A DNA stretch of 64,000 nt from Escallonia rubra. Lineage: Eukaryota > Streptophyta > Magnoliopsida > Escalloniales > Escalloniaceae. Below the pieces are notes generated by a model. The model was not told the origin of the DNA. It searched no databases and saw only the letters and a list, made by a program, of their open reading frames with translations. Within the stretch, counting starts at the first letter, position 1. Every line of letters starts with the position of its first letter. Location of the stretch: assembly GCA_033065855.1 (NCBI GenBank), contig JAVXUO010001657.1, forward strand, positions 1 through 64,000, in the 5' to 3' direction. This document shows positions 33,374-44,560 of the stretch, piece by piece. The translations under genes were made by a program, and so were the position numbers.

Positions 33374-33921
33374 TGTGATACCCCACATCAGTTGTGGGAG
33401 AGTTTGTGATTGGCCTTATAGAACCCTTCCAAAGAACTCATAAGTACCTACTTGCTAACTCTTTTAAGGGAGGCATTACCCTATGGTGGGGTCGCGGATC
33501 GGGTCGTACAGATGGTATCAAAGCCGACTCTCGAAAGCTCGAGCTGAGCTATCCAATAGGGTTGCCGATGATTGGAGGAAACAAAGGCAAGCCCGGGTAT
33601 ATTCCACATCAAGAGGATGGTTGGGGCAACGAAAGGTTAGCCTGGTATATCCCACATCAGCTAGAGAGGAAGATTCTGGGCTATGTGTGATCGAGCCTTA
33701 GCGAGGACAATAAGGCACAAGGAGGGAAGAATGTGATACCCACATCGGTTGTGGAAGAGTTTGTGATTGGTCTTATAAGACCATGCCAAGGAACTCATAA
33801 GTACCTACTTGGCTAGCCTTTTTTAGGGAAGCATTGCCCTGTGGTGGGTATTATATTTTTGGTAAGCAGGAATACTTTGAAATAGTATGTGTAGGTCAGC
33901 CTCCGGGTCGGGTAATTGACA
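33374..33921 (+). mobile_element. TRIM (miniature LTR retrotransposon), about 548 bp
   Basis: Two direct copies beginning TGTGATACCC and containing GAGTTTGTGATTGG and AACTCATAAGTACCTACTTG (33374-33510 and 33732-33921). Behind the first, GATGGTATCAAAGCC (33511-33525) fits an initiator tRNA-Met primer site; before the second, AAGGAGGGAAGAA is a purine tract. The flanks ATATT and ATTTT may be a 5-bp duplication with one mismatch. No coding capacity, as usual for TRIMs. The ends of the second repeat are less certain. Confidence 0.78.
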
Positions 33922-34612
33922 ATTTTTCTATGTGTTAAACTCATACATCATGAAGCATCCTTAAATTGTCATACTTATTTCTCATGATATAAATAACTTG
34001 TTTATTAAGCACTCATGAGAACTCTGGTCTAAATTGTGAATCCTTGATTGTTTACTTCTCTATATTATAATCTTGAGTACTTGTAGGATTTAGATGACGA
34101 TCAATAGCCCTCTTGCACTTATATTGGGAACATTGATTGTTGATAACCATTATTGACTTAGTGGAAATTTTGATGTTGAGATTATGTCGTCTTAATGCTT
34201 CGCACTGCCATTCCTACTCACATGCACCTTTTGGTAAAGCCAGAACGAGAGCATGACATGGTTAGACATTTAGTTGTGTTTATTGGATATTGTTGGCATT
34301 AATTGAGGGGGAGGATGCATTAGGATGGAGTATGCATATGGTAACTCGATTAGGGGGGCTTACATGCTTGAATCATATACTATCTTGTTACTCTTGAGAA
34401 GTGCATGACGTAAATGAGATTACTGAGGTACAATGCATATCTTTCTTTGGATCATAAAGGAACTCTTGATGTCATCTGTTTGACTTCATAAGTTATATGC
34501 ACCTCACGCCATTATATTGTTTATAACTATCTCTTCAGATATGCATACCCTTCTTTTTTTGTTGATAACAAAAGGGAAGAAATGATCTTGTTTCTATATA
34601 CTATGTGTTCCA
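33922..34612. other. Non-coding internal DNA of the Copia element
   Basis: No domain visible. AATTGAGGGGGAGGATGC at 34299-34316 resembles the GGGGGAG tracts of SIRE-like elements. Confidence 0.4.
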
Positions 34613-36550
34613 TACCTATCTTGGCTACACCTATATAGGCCCACTGGGGGTCCCAATTCTCATGACACGTCCCCACATTCAACGGTCAACTTTTCAACGC
34701 TCACAGGGCGGTCAAAGTGTCACATAATCAAGTCACTCTCATTTTCCCTTTGTGAAGCAACCTTGGTGTGCCTTCCCCCTTAAGGGGGTCGGCCATCTTG
34801 AGGGGGTAGGCCACCTTGGGGGGGTCAGCCACCTCAGGGGGGGGGGGGTCAGCCACCTACCTTGACGACCGACTACCATCATTCGCGGTCGCGCGCCGTA
34901 GTCGCGATGACCGTCGCTCGCCGCCGTGCTCCGTCGTTGCGATGACCATCGCTCGTCGCCGCGCTTCGTCGTCACGATGACCGCCGCGCACCGTCCATGC
35001 GACGCTAGTCGTCCATCGCCTGGGTAATGTCTCCGCGACACTCGTCGCCCATCGCCCCGGTGCTGTCTCCGCGACCCCGGTGCGCCGTATCCACGACCTT
35101 CATCGCCCGCGTCCGCACGATAGCTCCGCGACTCCCGTCACCCGCGCCCGCATGTCGCTGTTGCGACCTTCGTCGCATGCGTCCGCGTGACAACTCCGCA
35201 ACTCCTGTCGCCCATGCGCCGTCTTTGCAACCTTCGTCGCCGGCGCCCGTACACTGCACTCTCACACACCGCTGCGCCACTGATACAGCAATCTCACTGG
35301 CTCTCCGTCGTACTACATGCCCCCGGCACCAAGTATTGTTTCGCGACGTTCGTCGCCGCACCCATGTGCCACGCCACTTTCATGACATCCCCGGGCACCA
35401 GACATCGTTCCGCGACACTCGTCGTCGCGCCTATGCGCCGCACCACTTTCATGACGTGCCCCGGCACCAAGTATTGTCTCTTGACGGTAGTCGATGTGCC
35501 CACGCCCCACAATCATGTTACATGTTTCTGGGGGGGCTTCGCTCGTAGTGCTCCGGCACGAGGACCCCTTGCAGCGGGATGGACCCACTACCTTAAAGTC
35601 ATCGCAGTCACAATCACGGGGGCTCCGGCACGAGGACCTCTCGCCACGGGATGGGCTCATTACCTTAAAGCCATCGTCGTCACAATCACGGGGGGCTCCG
35701 GCACGAGGACCCCTCACAGCAGGATGGACTAGTTACCATAAAGCTATTACCGCCTGGTTTGATTTGCGTGACTCTGAGCACTGGGTTGCGATCATGTCCG
35801 CTCATGTTACCATTGATTGTCGACACTACCATGACAATGACCCCCGGGTCACTCCGGGACGGGAGCAGGTCCTTAGAGGGCATCGCGCCTAGTCCGCCTG
35901 GCAGTTGGCTACAGGGGTAACCCTCGCCGCTTTCAGGTTCTTTGCGCGTCTCTTGACGCACCTTGTGGGATTCAGTAAGGGCTTGGACCGGTGGCTGGGG
36001 CAACGGGCTACTCTGATCATGCTACCGCGGTGTGGTCAGTCTTCTCAGATAGGCAGAGAGATGCTGCATGGTTAGAGGCAGCATTAACTCGGGGACCGGC
36101 AGTCCAACGGAGAATCGGTACTTTGGGACCCCCGGTGACGTGTCACTCCAAGGGGACAACACATGTCGGTTGATGACACATGCACATTTTTGCCTATAAA
36201 TAGTGGACTTTGGAGCTCATTAAAGGGATCTCTCTCTCATTTGACATTTTCACTTTCTCTCTCTAAAAACCTATTCTCTCTGGAATTCTAGTGAGAGAAC
36301 CACATTTGGACTTCTGACATTGGACCCCTGACGCTGCACCCCCGACTTGGACTATCGACTGCCGACCCTGTTCGTCGTTGCCCTACTTGCGCAGCGCTAC
36401 CAGCCCTCGCGGCCTGTCTGGGGAGCCTTGCTCTCAGTCTTTACTCCGTCCTTACTATCTCTCACTTTGCATACTTGGAAGCTAACACGGACTGCAACCT
36501 TTGTGGCACCTCCACGTAGGTACGAACCCACTTTCCTTGGCATCACTATG
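34613..36550 (+). mobile_element. LTR-like block of an unidentified retroelement nested in the Copia element
   Basis: Promoter-like layout: GC-rich tandem repeats (34860-35765), then a TATA box CCTATAAATAG at 36193-36203 with a TCTCTCTC pyrimidine leader at 36230-36280. It interrupts the late part of the Copia internal region. Ends and duplication were not resolved, and family is unknown. The Arg/Pro/Ser-rich frames on both strands are composition effects. Confidence 0.45.
35320..35765 (+). repeat. Two adjacent tandem arrays: ~70-bp x3 and 72-bp x3
   Basis: First array: CCCGGCACCAAGTATTG-type starts at about 35321, 35391 and 35460 with CCACTTTCATGAC inside. Second array: GCTCCGGCACGAGGACC at 35550, 35622 and 35695 with TACCTTAAAGTCATCG inside. 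Upstream, 34920-35320 holds a shorter, more diverged CGTCGC/CGCGAC repeat. Confidence 0.8.
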
Positions 36551-36760
36551 TGATTGCGTGTTTTTAGAGGAAGAACATATCTTATTCTAGCTAGGGGGAG
36601 CTAGCTATGAGCTTAATTGTTATATGAGATAAATTGACATACCTTGAGTTTAGTAAAGATGATTGCATGTTCTAAGTGAGATTGTTGTGCTTAATTATAT
36701 CATTTGATACATCATACCTTATAAAGAATCAATGTTTGTCATCATAAAAAAGGGAGAGAT

Positions 36761-39138
36761 TGTTAGCCCTACGGTTGGATAACCTAGGCTTACATCTAGT
36801 TTTGATGATAACAAAACATTAATTATATTCTAATCTATGCTTTGAGTGAATTCTTAGTAGGTATACACAAACACACTCATGAAGACACATTTGAGAAGTT
36901 GGTTATGTGGATTACAGTTAAAGGAGTTTAAAGCTATAGTCGACATTCTATAGAAGTTTGATCAAGTCCAATGTCAAAGAGCAACAAAGACTGCATAGGC
37001 TAAGTTACTTTCTATTATGATTAATCTTTATTACTATGTAAGTAGTCTTAATTTGATGCTTGGATTGATGACTATATCCTAAAAAGACCTTAGGACACCT
37101 TTTGCATTGCATGTGAGTTCATAACCTTTCACACAAGTGTGTTTCTTGAAAATGATTGCATTTGGAACCTACTCATATTTTTTTAAAAATATTTTTGGAT
37201 CCAATCTTCTCATATCTTGATAAACCTTTTCTTTAGCTTTCCAATGCAAAAACAACACCTCAGTCTGATTTTCAAGAAAAATAAGAAAAGGGGTTCTATG
37301 GGACAGTCGATTCGAAGTAGCTCAATTCAGTTTGACTTCATTGCTCAATACAGTCGACTATGTTGTTGGAATTTTAGTTCCAACGACTATTTCCGAGGAT
37401 AAGACGCCAACGACTAGTTTAGAGGAACGCAGGCAATGACATTGTAATACGGTCGACTGTATTAGTTGCTTTAGTACATTTAATGTCTATAACGGTTATA
37501 TTTCATATCCTCCATGTACAAATGATTTGGGGCTTCATCATACACTATGGAAATCACATTCTAATCCTCTCTTCGTTAGAGAAACATCAGGCTCATAGAT
37601 TAAACTTTTCTCTCTTTATCTTCATGATGTTACATCATTAAAGAAAGTATCTTTGTGAGCAATTCTTTGATTGACAGTCAGCATTCCTTAAGTCATCAAT
37701 TATCTCATGTCTCTATTGTAGTAGAGCATCATTTGTACTCATTTTCTTTCAAAAGGATTCCTTGTACACAATTAATCTTTGTAAACAGAATGTGATCAAG
37801 GTTTGGGGTTGTCAAGTCTTGGGTGAGCTTTGTGGATTCAGGGCTTGTGCTTGGCGTAGGGATATCACCAAGGATTCAATTGAATTTGGCAACCCCAAGT
37901 TTCACGCAGTAGCTTTCTGCACCACAAAGTTATTTTTAGCTGTCTGCCATCCCAAACTTTCATATGTGTGGTGCCCAACACCCCTCGTATATTTTTCGAC
38001 CAATAGCCTCATCGAAGAAGTAATTTAAGTCAAACAAGGGGGCATTTTGGTCAGAATAATTAAAAAATGGAGGGAATATTGTAATGGGTTTGGCGAGTGG
38101 CGATGCGCGGCTGTTGTGGCCGCAGAGGGCGAGGGAGAGAAGCTGAAGGAATAGAGAAAGGGGGATGGCGTCGCCGACAAGGGGAGGGTCGCTGCTGGTG
38201 GAGAATGGGGCGCCAAATTGAAATGCCAAAGGAGGGGCCACGGGGCAAAGCGTGGCGGTACAGGGCTGGTGTGGCCTCGGGGGGTAGGGGATAGAAGAGC
38301 AAGGAATATAGGGGGGTTGGCATCGCCGATGGGGGGATGGACGCTGCCGGGAGAGAGTGGGGCAGCGGCATGAGATGCCAAGGAAGGGCAGCGGGGCCAG
38401 GGACGACGGCGTGGGGTTGTTATGGCCGCGGGGGCCAGGGGGAAAGGAAAAGGAAGGAAGAGAGAAGGGGGGTCGACATCGTCTATAAGGGGAGGGGCTC
38501 TACTGGCATAGAATGTGGCGATGGCCTGAGATGCCGAAAGAAGGGTGGCAGCGCAAGGGGTTGATGGCACAGGGTTGATAGAGATTAAGGTTTCTGTTGG
38601 GTTGACAAAGACTAGGGTTTCCATTCACTTGATATTCCAAAAATGTCCCCCCTAAGTTCAGCGGATTAAAATTTTTTGTCTGGGAATAGGCCAAAATTTG
38701 GAGGGAGGGTGTTGGGCGCCACACTTATGAAAGTTTGGAGTGACTGATAGTTAAAAATAACTTTGGTGCCGCTACCACATGAAAACTTTGGGCGCCGAAT
38801 ACAATTGACCCTATCACCAAGTGTTGTAAAGGTTTTGATCTTGACATGGAAGAAGATTGTTGGTAGTGGATTCTAGTGCTCTTGCAAGGGACTTCCTTGA
38901 AGACGTGGATGTAGGCTTAAGGGTAGTTCACACTGAACCATTTAAATCTCCTTATCAAGTATCTGTAACTCAATCTCTTTACTTATTGATCTATAATTGT
39001 TTGAGATTGTGTAGTTAGGATCTTCATTGCAATATTTCTTGGTTTGATTGAGATTCATGATTGTGTTTAAACTCCCTATTAACTTTGAAAACACTTATTC
39101 ACCCCCCCCCCTCTTCTAGGGTTGTTTTATTGGTTTCG
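36761..39138 (+). repeat. 3' LTR of the Copia element, with a MULE inside
   Basis: Starts TGTTAGCCCTACGGTTGG with TTTTGATGATAACAAAACAT behind it and ends near TTATTGGTTTCG at 39138. Without the 939-bp MULE it is about 1.4 kb. The reverse-strand relative at 42083-43671 confirms both ends (TGTTAGC... and ...TTGGTTTCA). Confidence 0.8.
37873..38811. mobile_element. Non-autonomous MULE (939 bp) in the Copia LTR
   Basis: TIRs of about 110 bases: from GATTCAATTGAATTTGGC on the left and GGGTCAATTGTATTCGGC on the right, continuing through CAAAGTTATTTTTA and CCAAACTTTCATAxGTGTGG and CGCCCAACACCC in both. Flanks are TATCACCAAG on both sides (37863-37872 and 38812-38821), a 9-10-bp duplication typical of Mutator-like elements. 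The related LTR on the minus strand at about 42390-42410 has the empty site. The interior (38050-38640) is a GC-rich block of three degenerate ~165-bp units (GATGGCGTCGCCGACAAGGG and relatives); it may be captured or amplified host DNA. No transposase. Confidence 0.9.
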
Positions 39139-40360
39139 GACCTGTTGCTTGAAGTTTGAGGAAGTCTTTCAAGTTGAAGTTTCCCTCAGTTTCACAACTC
39201 ATAGCAACACCATGGTTTTACCAAAGACGAGGAAACTGCATTGTCTTCGAAGAAAAGTTTTAGGTCATAACTGTCATGGGCTTCCTAGCTCCCTTGTTCT
39301 AGAGAATAAGAAAATACCAATTCGGTTTGGGATATAGGCCCACAAAGAAGGAGAAGAAAGAAGCTCCTAAGAAAATGGTCTGAATCAAGATAGCTCTGGA
39401 AGAAGGATGAGTCATAGATTTTCCTGTTATGTCTAAGGTCCCCACGTTGAATGGACACTTTGTCAAGGAAGGTTTGAAAGGACCATATATGGATTCCCTG
39501 AGCCAATCTTGAACATGGAAACCGAAAAGCTGATAAGAGGATGAAAGATCTTCTATGGCTATCAATGGGTGGAAAACAAAGAAATGCGAAGTCTGACAGA
39601 GCCAAGCAAAGACAATGTTTCTTATTGGATGGATTTCATGGAGTCGGGTGGAATGACTGCATGTTTTGATGATATGCACATCATTGTGCTTATCTGTGAG
39701 GTCGATGACCAGACTCTCAACCCTACAAGCCTGATCACCTTAACCCAGGGCCGAATGAGAATTAAAAGATTGAGTACAGACCGCTAGCTATGAGCAAGAT
39801 AACCGAGAATTGTCCTGATGCCAAGTCTAAACCTCGTTCGGACGATCTAAATGTTTTTATTTCTCTGCAAGATATGAATTTGCTTGCTTACTATGTTTCC
39901 CCAACTTTTTAATTGATAATATGATGGTTAATTTTGATTACTCCTTGGTTGCTGATATAAGTTAGGACGAGTTAATCCACACGGTTAATAATGAATCACA
40001 ATTAATGGATGAAGAAGAGAAAAAAATATCTGAATCAGATGATAACAGAAGTAGAAAATCGAGAGTCAAATCGAGTCAAGCTAGTGGAAGAAGAAACTAT
40101 CAAAGTTAACATACGCACGCTTAAAGATAAAAAAAGAAATCAAAATACAGGCTACCCTGAATAAGGTAGAAAAGGATGAAATGACCGCACTTCTAAAGAA
40201 TTCATCAATGTCTTTGCTTTGATATATAGCAACATGCGCGATATTGACCCGTCGATTGTTGAACATCATTTACCCACCCTGCTAGAGGTATACCCGTTAA
40301 GCAAAAACTCCGTAAGCTGAGGCCAAATGGTCACTCAAGGTTAAAGAGGAAGTTGTGAGT
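39139..40360 (+). other. Pol-side fragment of the Tat/Ogre-like element
   Basis: Resumes the Tat/Ogre internal region right of the Copia LTR. Near 40240-40330 a frame reads like the segment just before Tat-lineage reverse transcriptase (DPSIVEHHLPTLLEVYP, then KLRKLRPNG). Upstream stretches are decayed. A fossil; no catalytic core is present in this fragment. Confidence 0.6.
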
Positions 40361-40929
40361 GGAAGGGTTTGTAAGAGTTATAGAGTAACCTAATTGGTTG
40401 GCCAATATAGTTCCCTTCATAGAGTAGGATTTGAAAGAGAGGGCAGTGTTTGAGTGGAACTAAGGGTCTACCTGTAGCCCTACAATTGCGAAGAAAATAC
40501 CCAGATTCTAAACGGACAAACTAGACGATTTTCCCTTTTGTTCTTCCAACTATTTTTGATCAACTAGTCGGTTTTCCTTTTTCCTTTTTTCTCTTCCAGC
40601 TCTCTGATAAACCAGCTGGGTCACCTAATAAATTTTCCCGGCTCTTGGACCAACAGGCCAGTTCAAGGTCTTTTAAAATTTCTTTCGAACAGTAAAGAAA
40701 AAAAATCCTTCCAACATGCTTGTGTGTTGTGTGAATTTCCTTCAGCTGCATGTTTGCATGAACAAATGTTTGAGTTCTTTTGTATACCTATATGCTGCAT
40801 GTTATTCTTTTCTAAAATATTAGTAGGTCCAATGACCTTACAATTTTTTTGGCCAGATTGATTATTAACTGTGTAAGGCCAATGCAGTATCCCATGCTTT
40901 GTTGCTAGAACCAACACTTTCTCCATATC
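40361..40929. other. Decayed internal DNA of the Tat/Ogre-like element
   Basis: GATCAACTAGTCGGTTTTCC and ACCAACAGGCCAGTT echo the CCAACTGGCCGGTT words of the 5' minisatellite at 28690-29200. No coding signal. Confidence 0.4.
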
Positions 40930-41640
40930 AATTTGAGAAGTGAATGGTTATATTTGGCACTGAACGACCAGATGTCTTTGGACATTGCTGGCTCCGACTT
41001 CGAGTGATATTTAAGAATTTTTCATCCTTGTATCCAAGTGACTAACCGCTTGAGGGAGTTGTTGGCTCCGGCTCTCGGATATAAGCCCTGCTTTAATCAA
41101 GGGACCAACTGCTTGAGCGTGTTGTTGGCTCCGGCTCTTAGTCAAATCATTACGTTGTTTGTTGACTATCCAAATCTATTTGGTGGATCCGATAATGCAA
41201 AAAGTTACTTTCAGTGTTTCTAGACGACCACTCAAATCGAATTGGTAGCTCCTGCATCTAGCAATACCCTCCTCCCATCTTGTTTGTGGACCATCCAAAT
41301 CGATTTTGGTTGCTTTGGCAACATCCAAGATTCCTTTTCTCGTATATCTAGAACTACTTAAATCAATTTGGTGGATTTGACATCTAGATATAGGTCTCTG
41401 TCTGTCGACCATCCAAACAGATTTGGTGACTCCGACATCTAAATATAGGCCTTTGTTTGTCGACCATTCAAATTGATTTATTAGCTTCGGCAATAGGCAA
41501 AGTATATTCTTTTCAGTATCCTTAGATGATTAATTCTTGTTACTGTTGGCTCTGGCTTCTAAGGATTCGTCCATCGTTCGACAACCAATCATTACTACTG
41601 TTGGGTCCGACTTTGAATGATATTCTCTTTTGATCTATGT
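40930..41640 (+). repeat. ~60-80-bp tandem repeat in the 3' internal region
   Basis: Units contain TTGGCTCCGGCTCT or TTTGGTGGxTCCGACATCTA followed by TTTGTTTGTCGACCATCCAAA. At least eight units from 40960 to 41600; the best matched pair lies at 41360-41470. Non-coding tandem arrays at this position are usual for Tat/Ogre elements. Confidence 0.75.
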
Positions 41641-41816
41641 TGGTCTGATTCCTATTTTGGGGATACGTATGAAGTCCTCTAAAGGTCCTACCTCAAATAT
41701 GTTTGATTATTTGCGACTCTATCCAGAATTTTGTGATCTTTTCTGTATTTTCACTACAAAAATGTGTTGTCTTCGATGATGTTCACCCGCAGGCGAGCTC
41801 CCTCACCGAGGGGCTT

Positions 41817-44083
41817 TGTAGACACCCAATTTTTGTAGCCCTTTTATTTATTCATTGTAGTACTAGGCTTTATTAATCAGTAAGGTGTATTATTTTAGGG
41901 ATAGGCTTAATAAATAATTATGAGCTTAATTTATTTAATCCAGCCCAAGTAGTCCAGTCCAGTCAAGTCCAGTCTATTAATTGGATTCACTCTAGTCCAA
42001 TTAGTTGAGTCTAGTCCAGTATGAAGATTGTGATTTATTTGGATGATTTAGGATTATCTCGTGATTAATCCTTGATGCTTGTTGAAACCAATAAAAAATG
42101 CTAGAGGTGGGTGAATCGGTTTTTGAAGAGTATTAGGGAATTTAAACAAAACACAAACATGAACCTCAATCAAACCATTTAATATTTAAATGAAGGTGCT
42201 AACTACACAATCTCAAGTAATTATAGAGCAATAAGTAAAGAGATTGAGTTGGAGATATTTTACAAGGAGATTTAAATGGTTCGGCTTGAGCTACGCTAAG
42301 CCTACATCCACTTCTTTAAGGAAGTCCCTTGCAAGAGCAAGAGTCCATTAGCAACAATCTTATTCCGTGTCAAGATCAAAACCTTTACAACAGTTGATGA
42401 TATCCCCACATCAAGCACAAGCCTTGAATCCATAAAGCTCCCCAAGACTTGACAAGACCAAGCCTTGATCACACTCTTTTTACAAAGATCAATTGTGTAC
42501 AAAGAAATCCTTTTGAAAGGAAATAAGTGCAAATAAAGCTATAGAACATTAGAATGACTTGAAGAATGCTCACTCTCAATCAAACAATTATTCACGAATT
42601 AATGATGTATAATCACGAAGATGAAGGGAGAAAAGTTTAATCTATGAGCCTTGATAATTCTCTATGAATGGAGGCTTAGAATATGGTTTACATGGTGTCC
42701 AATGAAGCCTTAAATGATTTATACTTGGAGGATATGAAATACGGCCATTATAGGTATTCTGTGCACTACAACGGCTTATACAGTCGACTGTATTACCAAT
42801 GAAGTTGACACCGGGTTTGTAAATTAGCCTTTGGAATTCATTGCCTTAAACTAGCCATTGAACCTGAAATTCAAACAATTCATTCAACTAGGTTGCTCAA
42901 TGCAGTCGACTGTATTACTAATACTGCCAATCGACTGCCCACGAAACCCCCTTCTTTATTTTGGGCATAACTTTCTCTAGAAAAATCGGATTGATGTACC
43001 ATTTTTTTCACTAGAAATCCAATGAAAAGTTTATCAACATATGAAAGTGATTAGCTCCAAAAACATTTTTGAGATGAGTGAGCTTCAAAGTTCACTAAGT
43101 TTCACGAAACACACTTGTATCAAAGGTTATGAACTCATATGCAATGCATAAGGTGTCCTAAGGTCATTCTAGGCCTTATTCATCAAGCCAACCATCAGGC
43201 CATTACTAGTTACAGAATAGTATATTGATCATAATTGAAAGTAACTTAGCCTATTCATTGTTTGTTGCTTTTTGACACCATATGTTTAAGCTTCTTTGGC
43301 TTTAATCTGTATATCTAACTTCTCAAATGTGTCTTCACGATTCGGCTTGAACTACCCTCAAGCCTACAGCCACCTCTTCAAGGATGTCGCTTGCAAGAGC
43401 ACAAATCCACTAGTAACAATCTTCTTCCGGGTCAAGATCAAAACCCTTACAACACTTGGTAATATCCCCACTCTAAGCACAAGCCTTGAATCCACAAAGC
43501 TCACCCAAGAGTTGACAAACCCAAGCCTTGATCACAAATCTTTTACAAATATCAATTATGTACAAGGAAATCCTTTTGAACATAATCAAAGCACACATTA
43601 GAACATAATCAATATGTAGTTATCATCAAAACAATATGTGAGCGTAGTTTATCCAGCCAAAGTAGCTAACACTTTTGATTAGTCCTTGATTTACATGAAA
43701 GTTAGAGATGACTCTCAAAATTTGGTACATCTCTTCAGTTTTGACATCGATAACTATCGAATTTAGGATAGATAATGTCCCAAATTCAGGAAAAGTATAA
43801 CAAATTTCAATGGATGAAACGGCCGGTTAGTTGACTTTTCTCAGTTTGCAAATTCTGTCAAATATTCCGGTTTACCACCAAATGACAGATAGAGATGGCC
43901 AGACCTGTATAAAAGGAGCCTTGGGGCTTCATTCAAAAGAATCAGCCTTTTCTCTTTAAAGCTTTTATACCATTTCTCTTCTAGAAGTGGTACATCATTT
44001 CTAAGGATAAATTCATTAATTTCTCCATATTTATAAGTCACTTGCATGATGGATTCATCACAAGTCATTTTCGAGTTTTCTAA
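41817..44083 (+). repeat. 3' LTR of the Tat/Ogre-like element, interrupted
   Basis: Starts TGTAGACACCCAATTTTTG after a purine tract and matches 26857-27560 on both sides of a solo Copia LTR (42083-43671). It ends abruptly at 44083, where a CACTA transposon begins. Confidence 0.85.
42083..43671 (-). mobile_element. Rearranged solo LTR of the SIRE/Maximus-like Copia family
   Basis: In minus orientation it runs from TGTTAGCTACTTTGGC (43671) to TTGGTTTCA (42083), the same ends as the LTR at 36761-39138. Flanks CTTGT (42078-42082) and CTTTT (43672-43676) are a probable 5-bp duplication with one mismatch, and the Tat LTR text continues across it. A segment of about 245 bases is present twice (42280-42525 and 43341-43585) in the same orientation, so it looks like a recombined LTR made from two copies. 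It also retains the MULE empty site. Confidence 0.82.
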
Positions 44084-44560
44084 CACTACAAGAAAAAGGA
44101 CTATTAGCGACGACTCACAATTCCGTCGCAAAAAGTCGTATAGCCGTCGCCAAATACTTTTAGCGACAGACACCTCATTGCTATAAGTCTGTTGCCTAAA
44201 ACCCCATTGCTAAAAGTTTTGCGATGAAATTTTGAAATCCATCGCATAAAGTCGACCTTGAACGATGGACGTACAAATACAATTAGCGACGGATATTCTG
44301 TTGGTAATTGTATTTTTCGTATTTTAATCTATTTCCTTTTTTTGGATATAATTTATTACGTAAAATATTTAGTGACGAAACAATTCGTCATCAAGAGTTT
44401 TAACGACAGATAAAACAAATTCAAAAATGATGATTTTTAGCGACGGAAAATCCGTCCTTAAAACTTCAGGGACGGAACTTCTGTCGCTAAAATCAATTTT
44501 TTCAAGTAAGATTTTTTAGCGACGGAAGAAAATCCGTCGCTAAAAGTCAAACTAATTTTA
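44084..44560. repeat. CACTA subterminal AGCGACGG repeat array
   Basis: TTTAGCGACGG and its complement CCGTCGCTAAAA occur about a dozen times, often paired head to head (TTTAGCGACGGAAxxxxCCGTCGC). Such arrays bind the small CACTA-encoded protein in En/Spm-type elements. Confidence 0.85.

Larger units (their letters stand above)
31485..39138 (+). mobile_element. SIRE/Maximus-like Ty1/copia retrotransposon, broken, 5' LTR not found
   Basis: Parts seen: a copia-type gag region with zinc knuckle (31560-33140), GGGGGAG-rich late internal DNA, a purine tract in the context TTTGTCATCATAAAAAAGGG (36737-36756), and a 3' LTR starting TGTTAGCCC at 36761. That context before TGTTAG is characteristic of SIRE/Maximus elements. 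It contains a TRIM, a separate LTR-like block and, in the LTR, a MULE. Protease, integrase and reverse transcriptase are not recognisable; it is a heavily decayed fossil. Confidence 0.65.
26857..44083 (+). mobile_element. Tat/Ogre-like Ty3/gypsy retrotransposon with nested insertions, broken
   Basis: LTR1 (26857-28150) and LTR2 (41817 onward) are direct copies beginning TGTAGACACCC. A tRNA-primed site resembling the Tat/Ogre type follows LTR1, a purine tract (CCGAGGGGCTT) precedes LTR2, and a reverse-transcriptase start of the Tat type is visible near 40230-40330. Insertions inside it: a Harbinger-like element, a Copia element with its own passengers, a solo Copia LTR in LTR2, and a CACTA transposon that cuts LTR2 at 44083; the last part of LTR2 should lie right of the window. 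The LTRs differ at very many positions with indels, so this is an old fossil. Most of its coding region is missing or broken. Confidence 0.82.

Noticed and set aside
34739-36003. Arg/Ser/Pro-rich frames on both strands
   Set aside because: GC-rich tandem arrays of an LTR-like block keep several frames open. Repeats have unit lengths not divisible by three and no domains.
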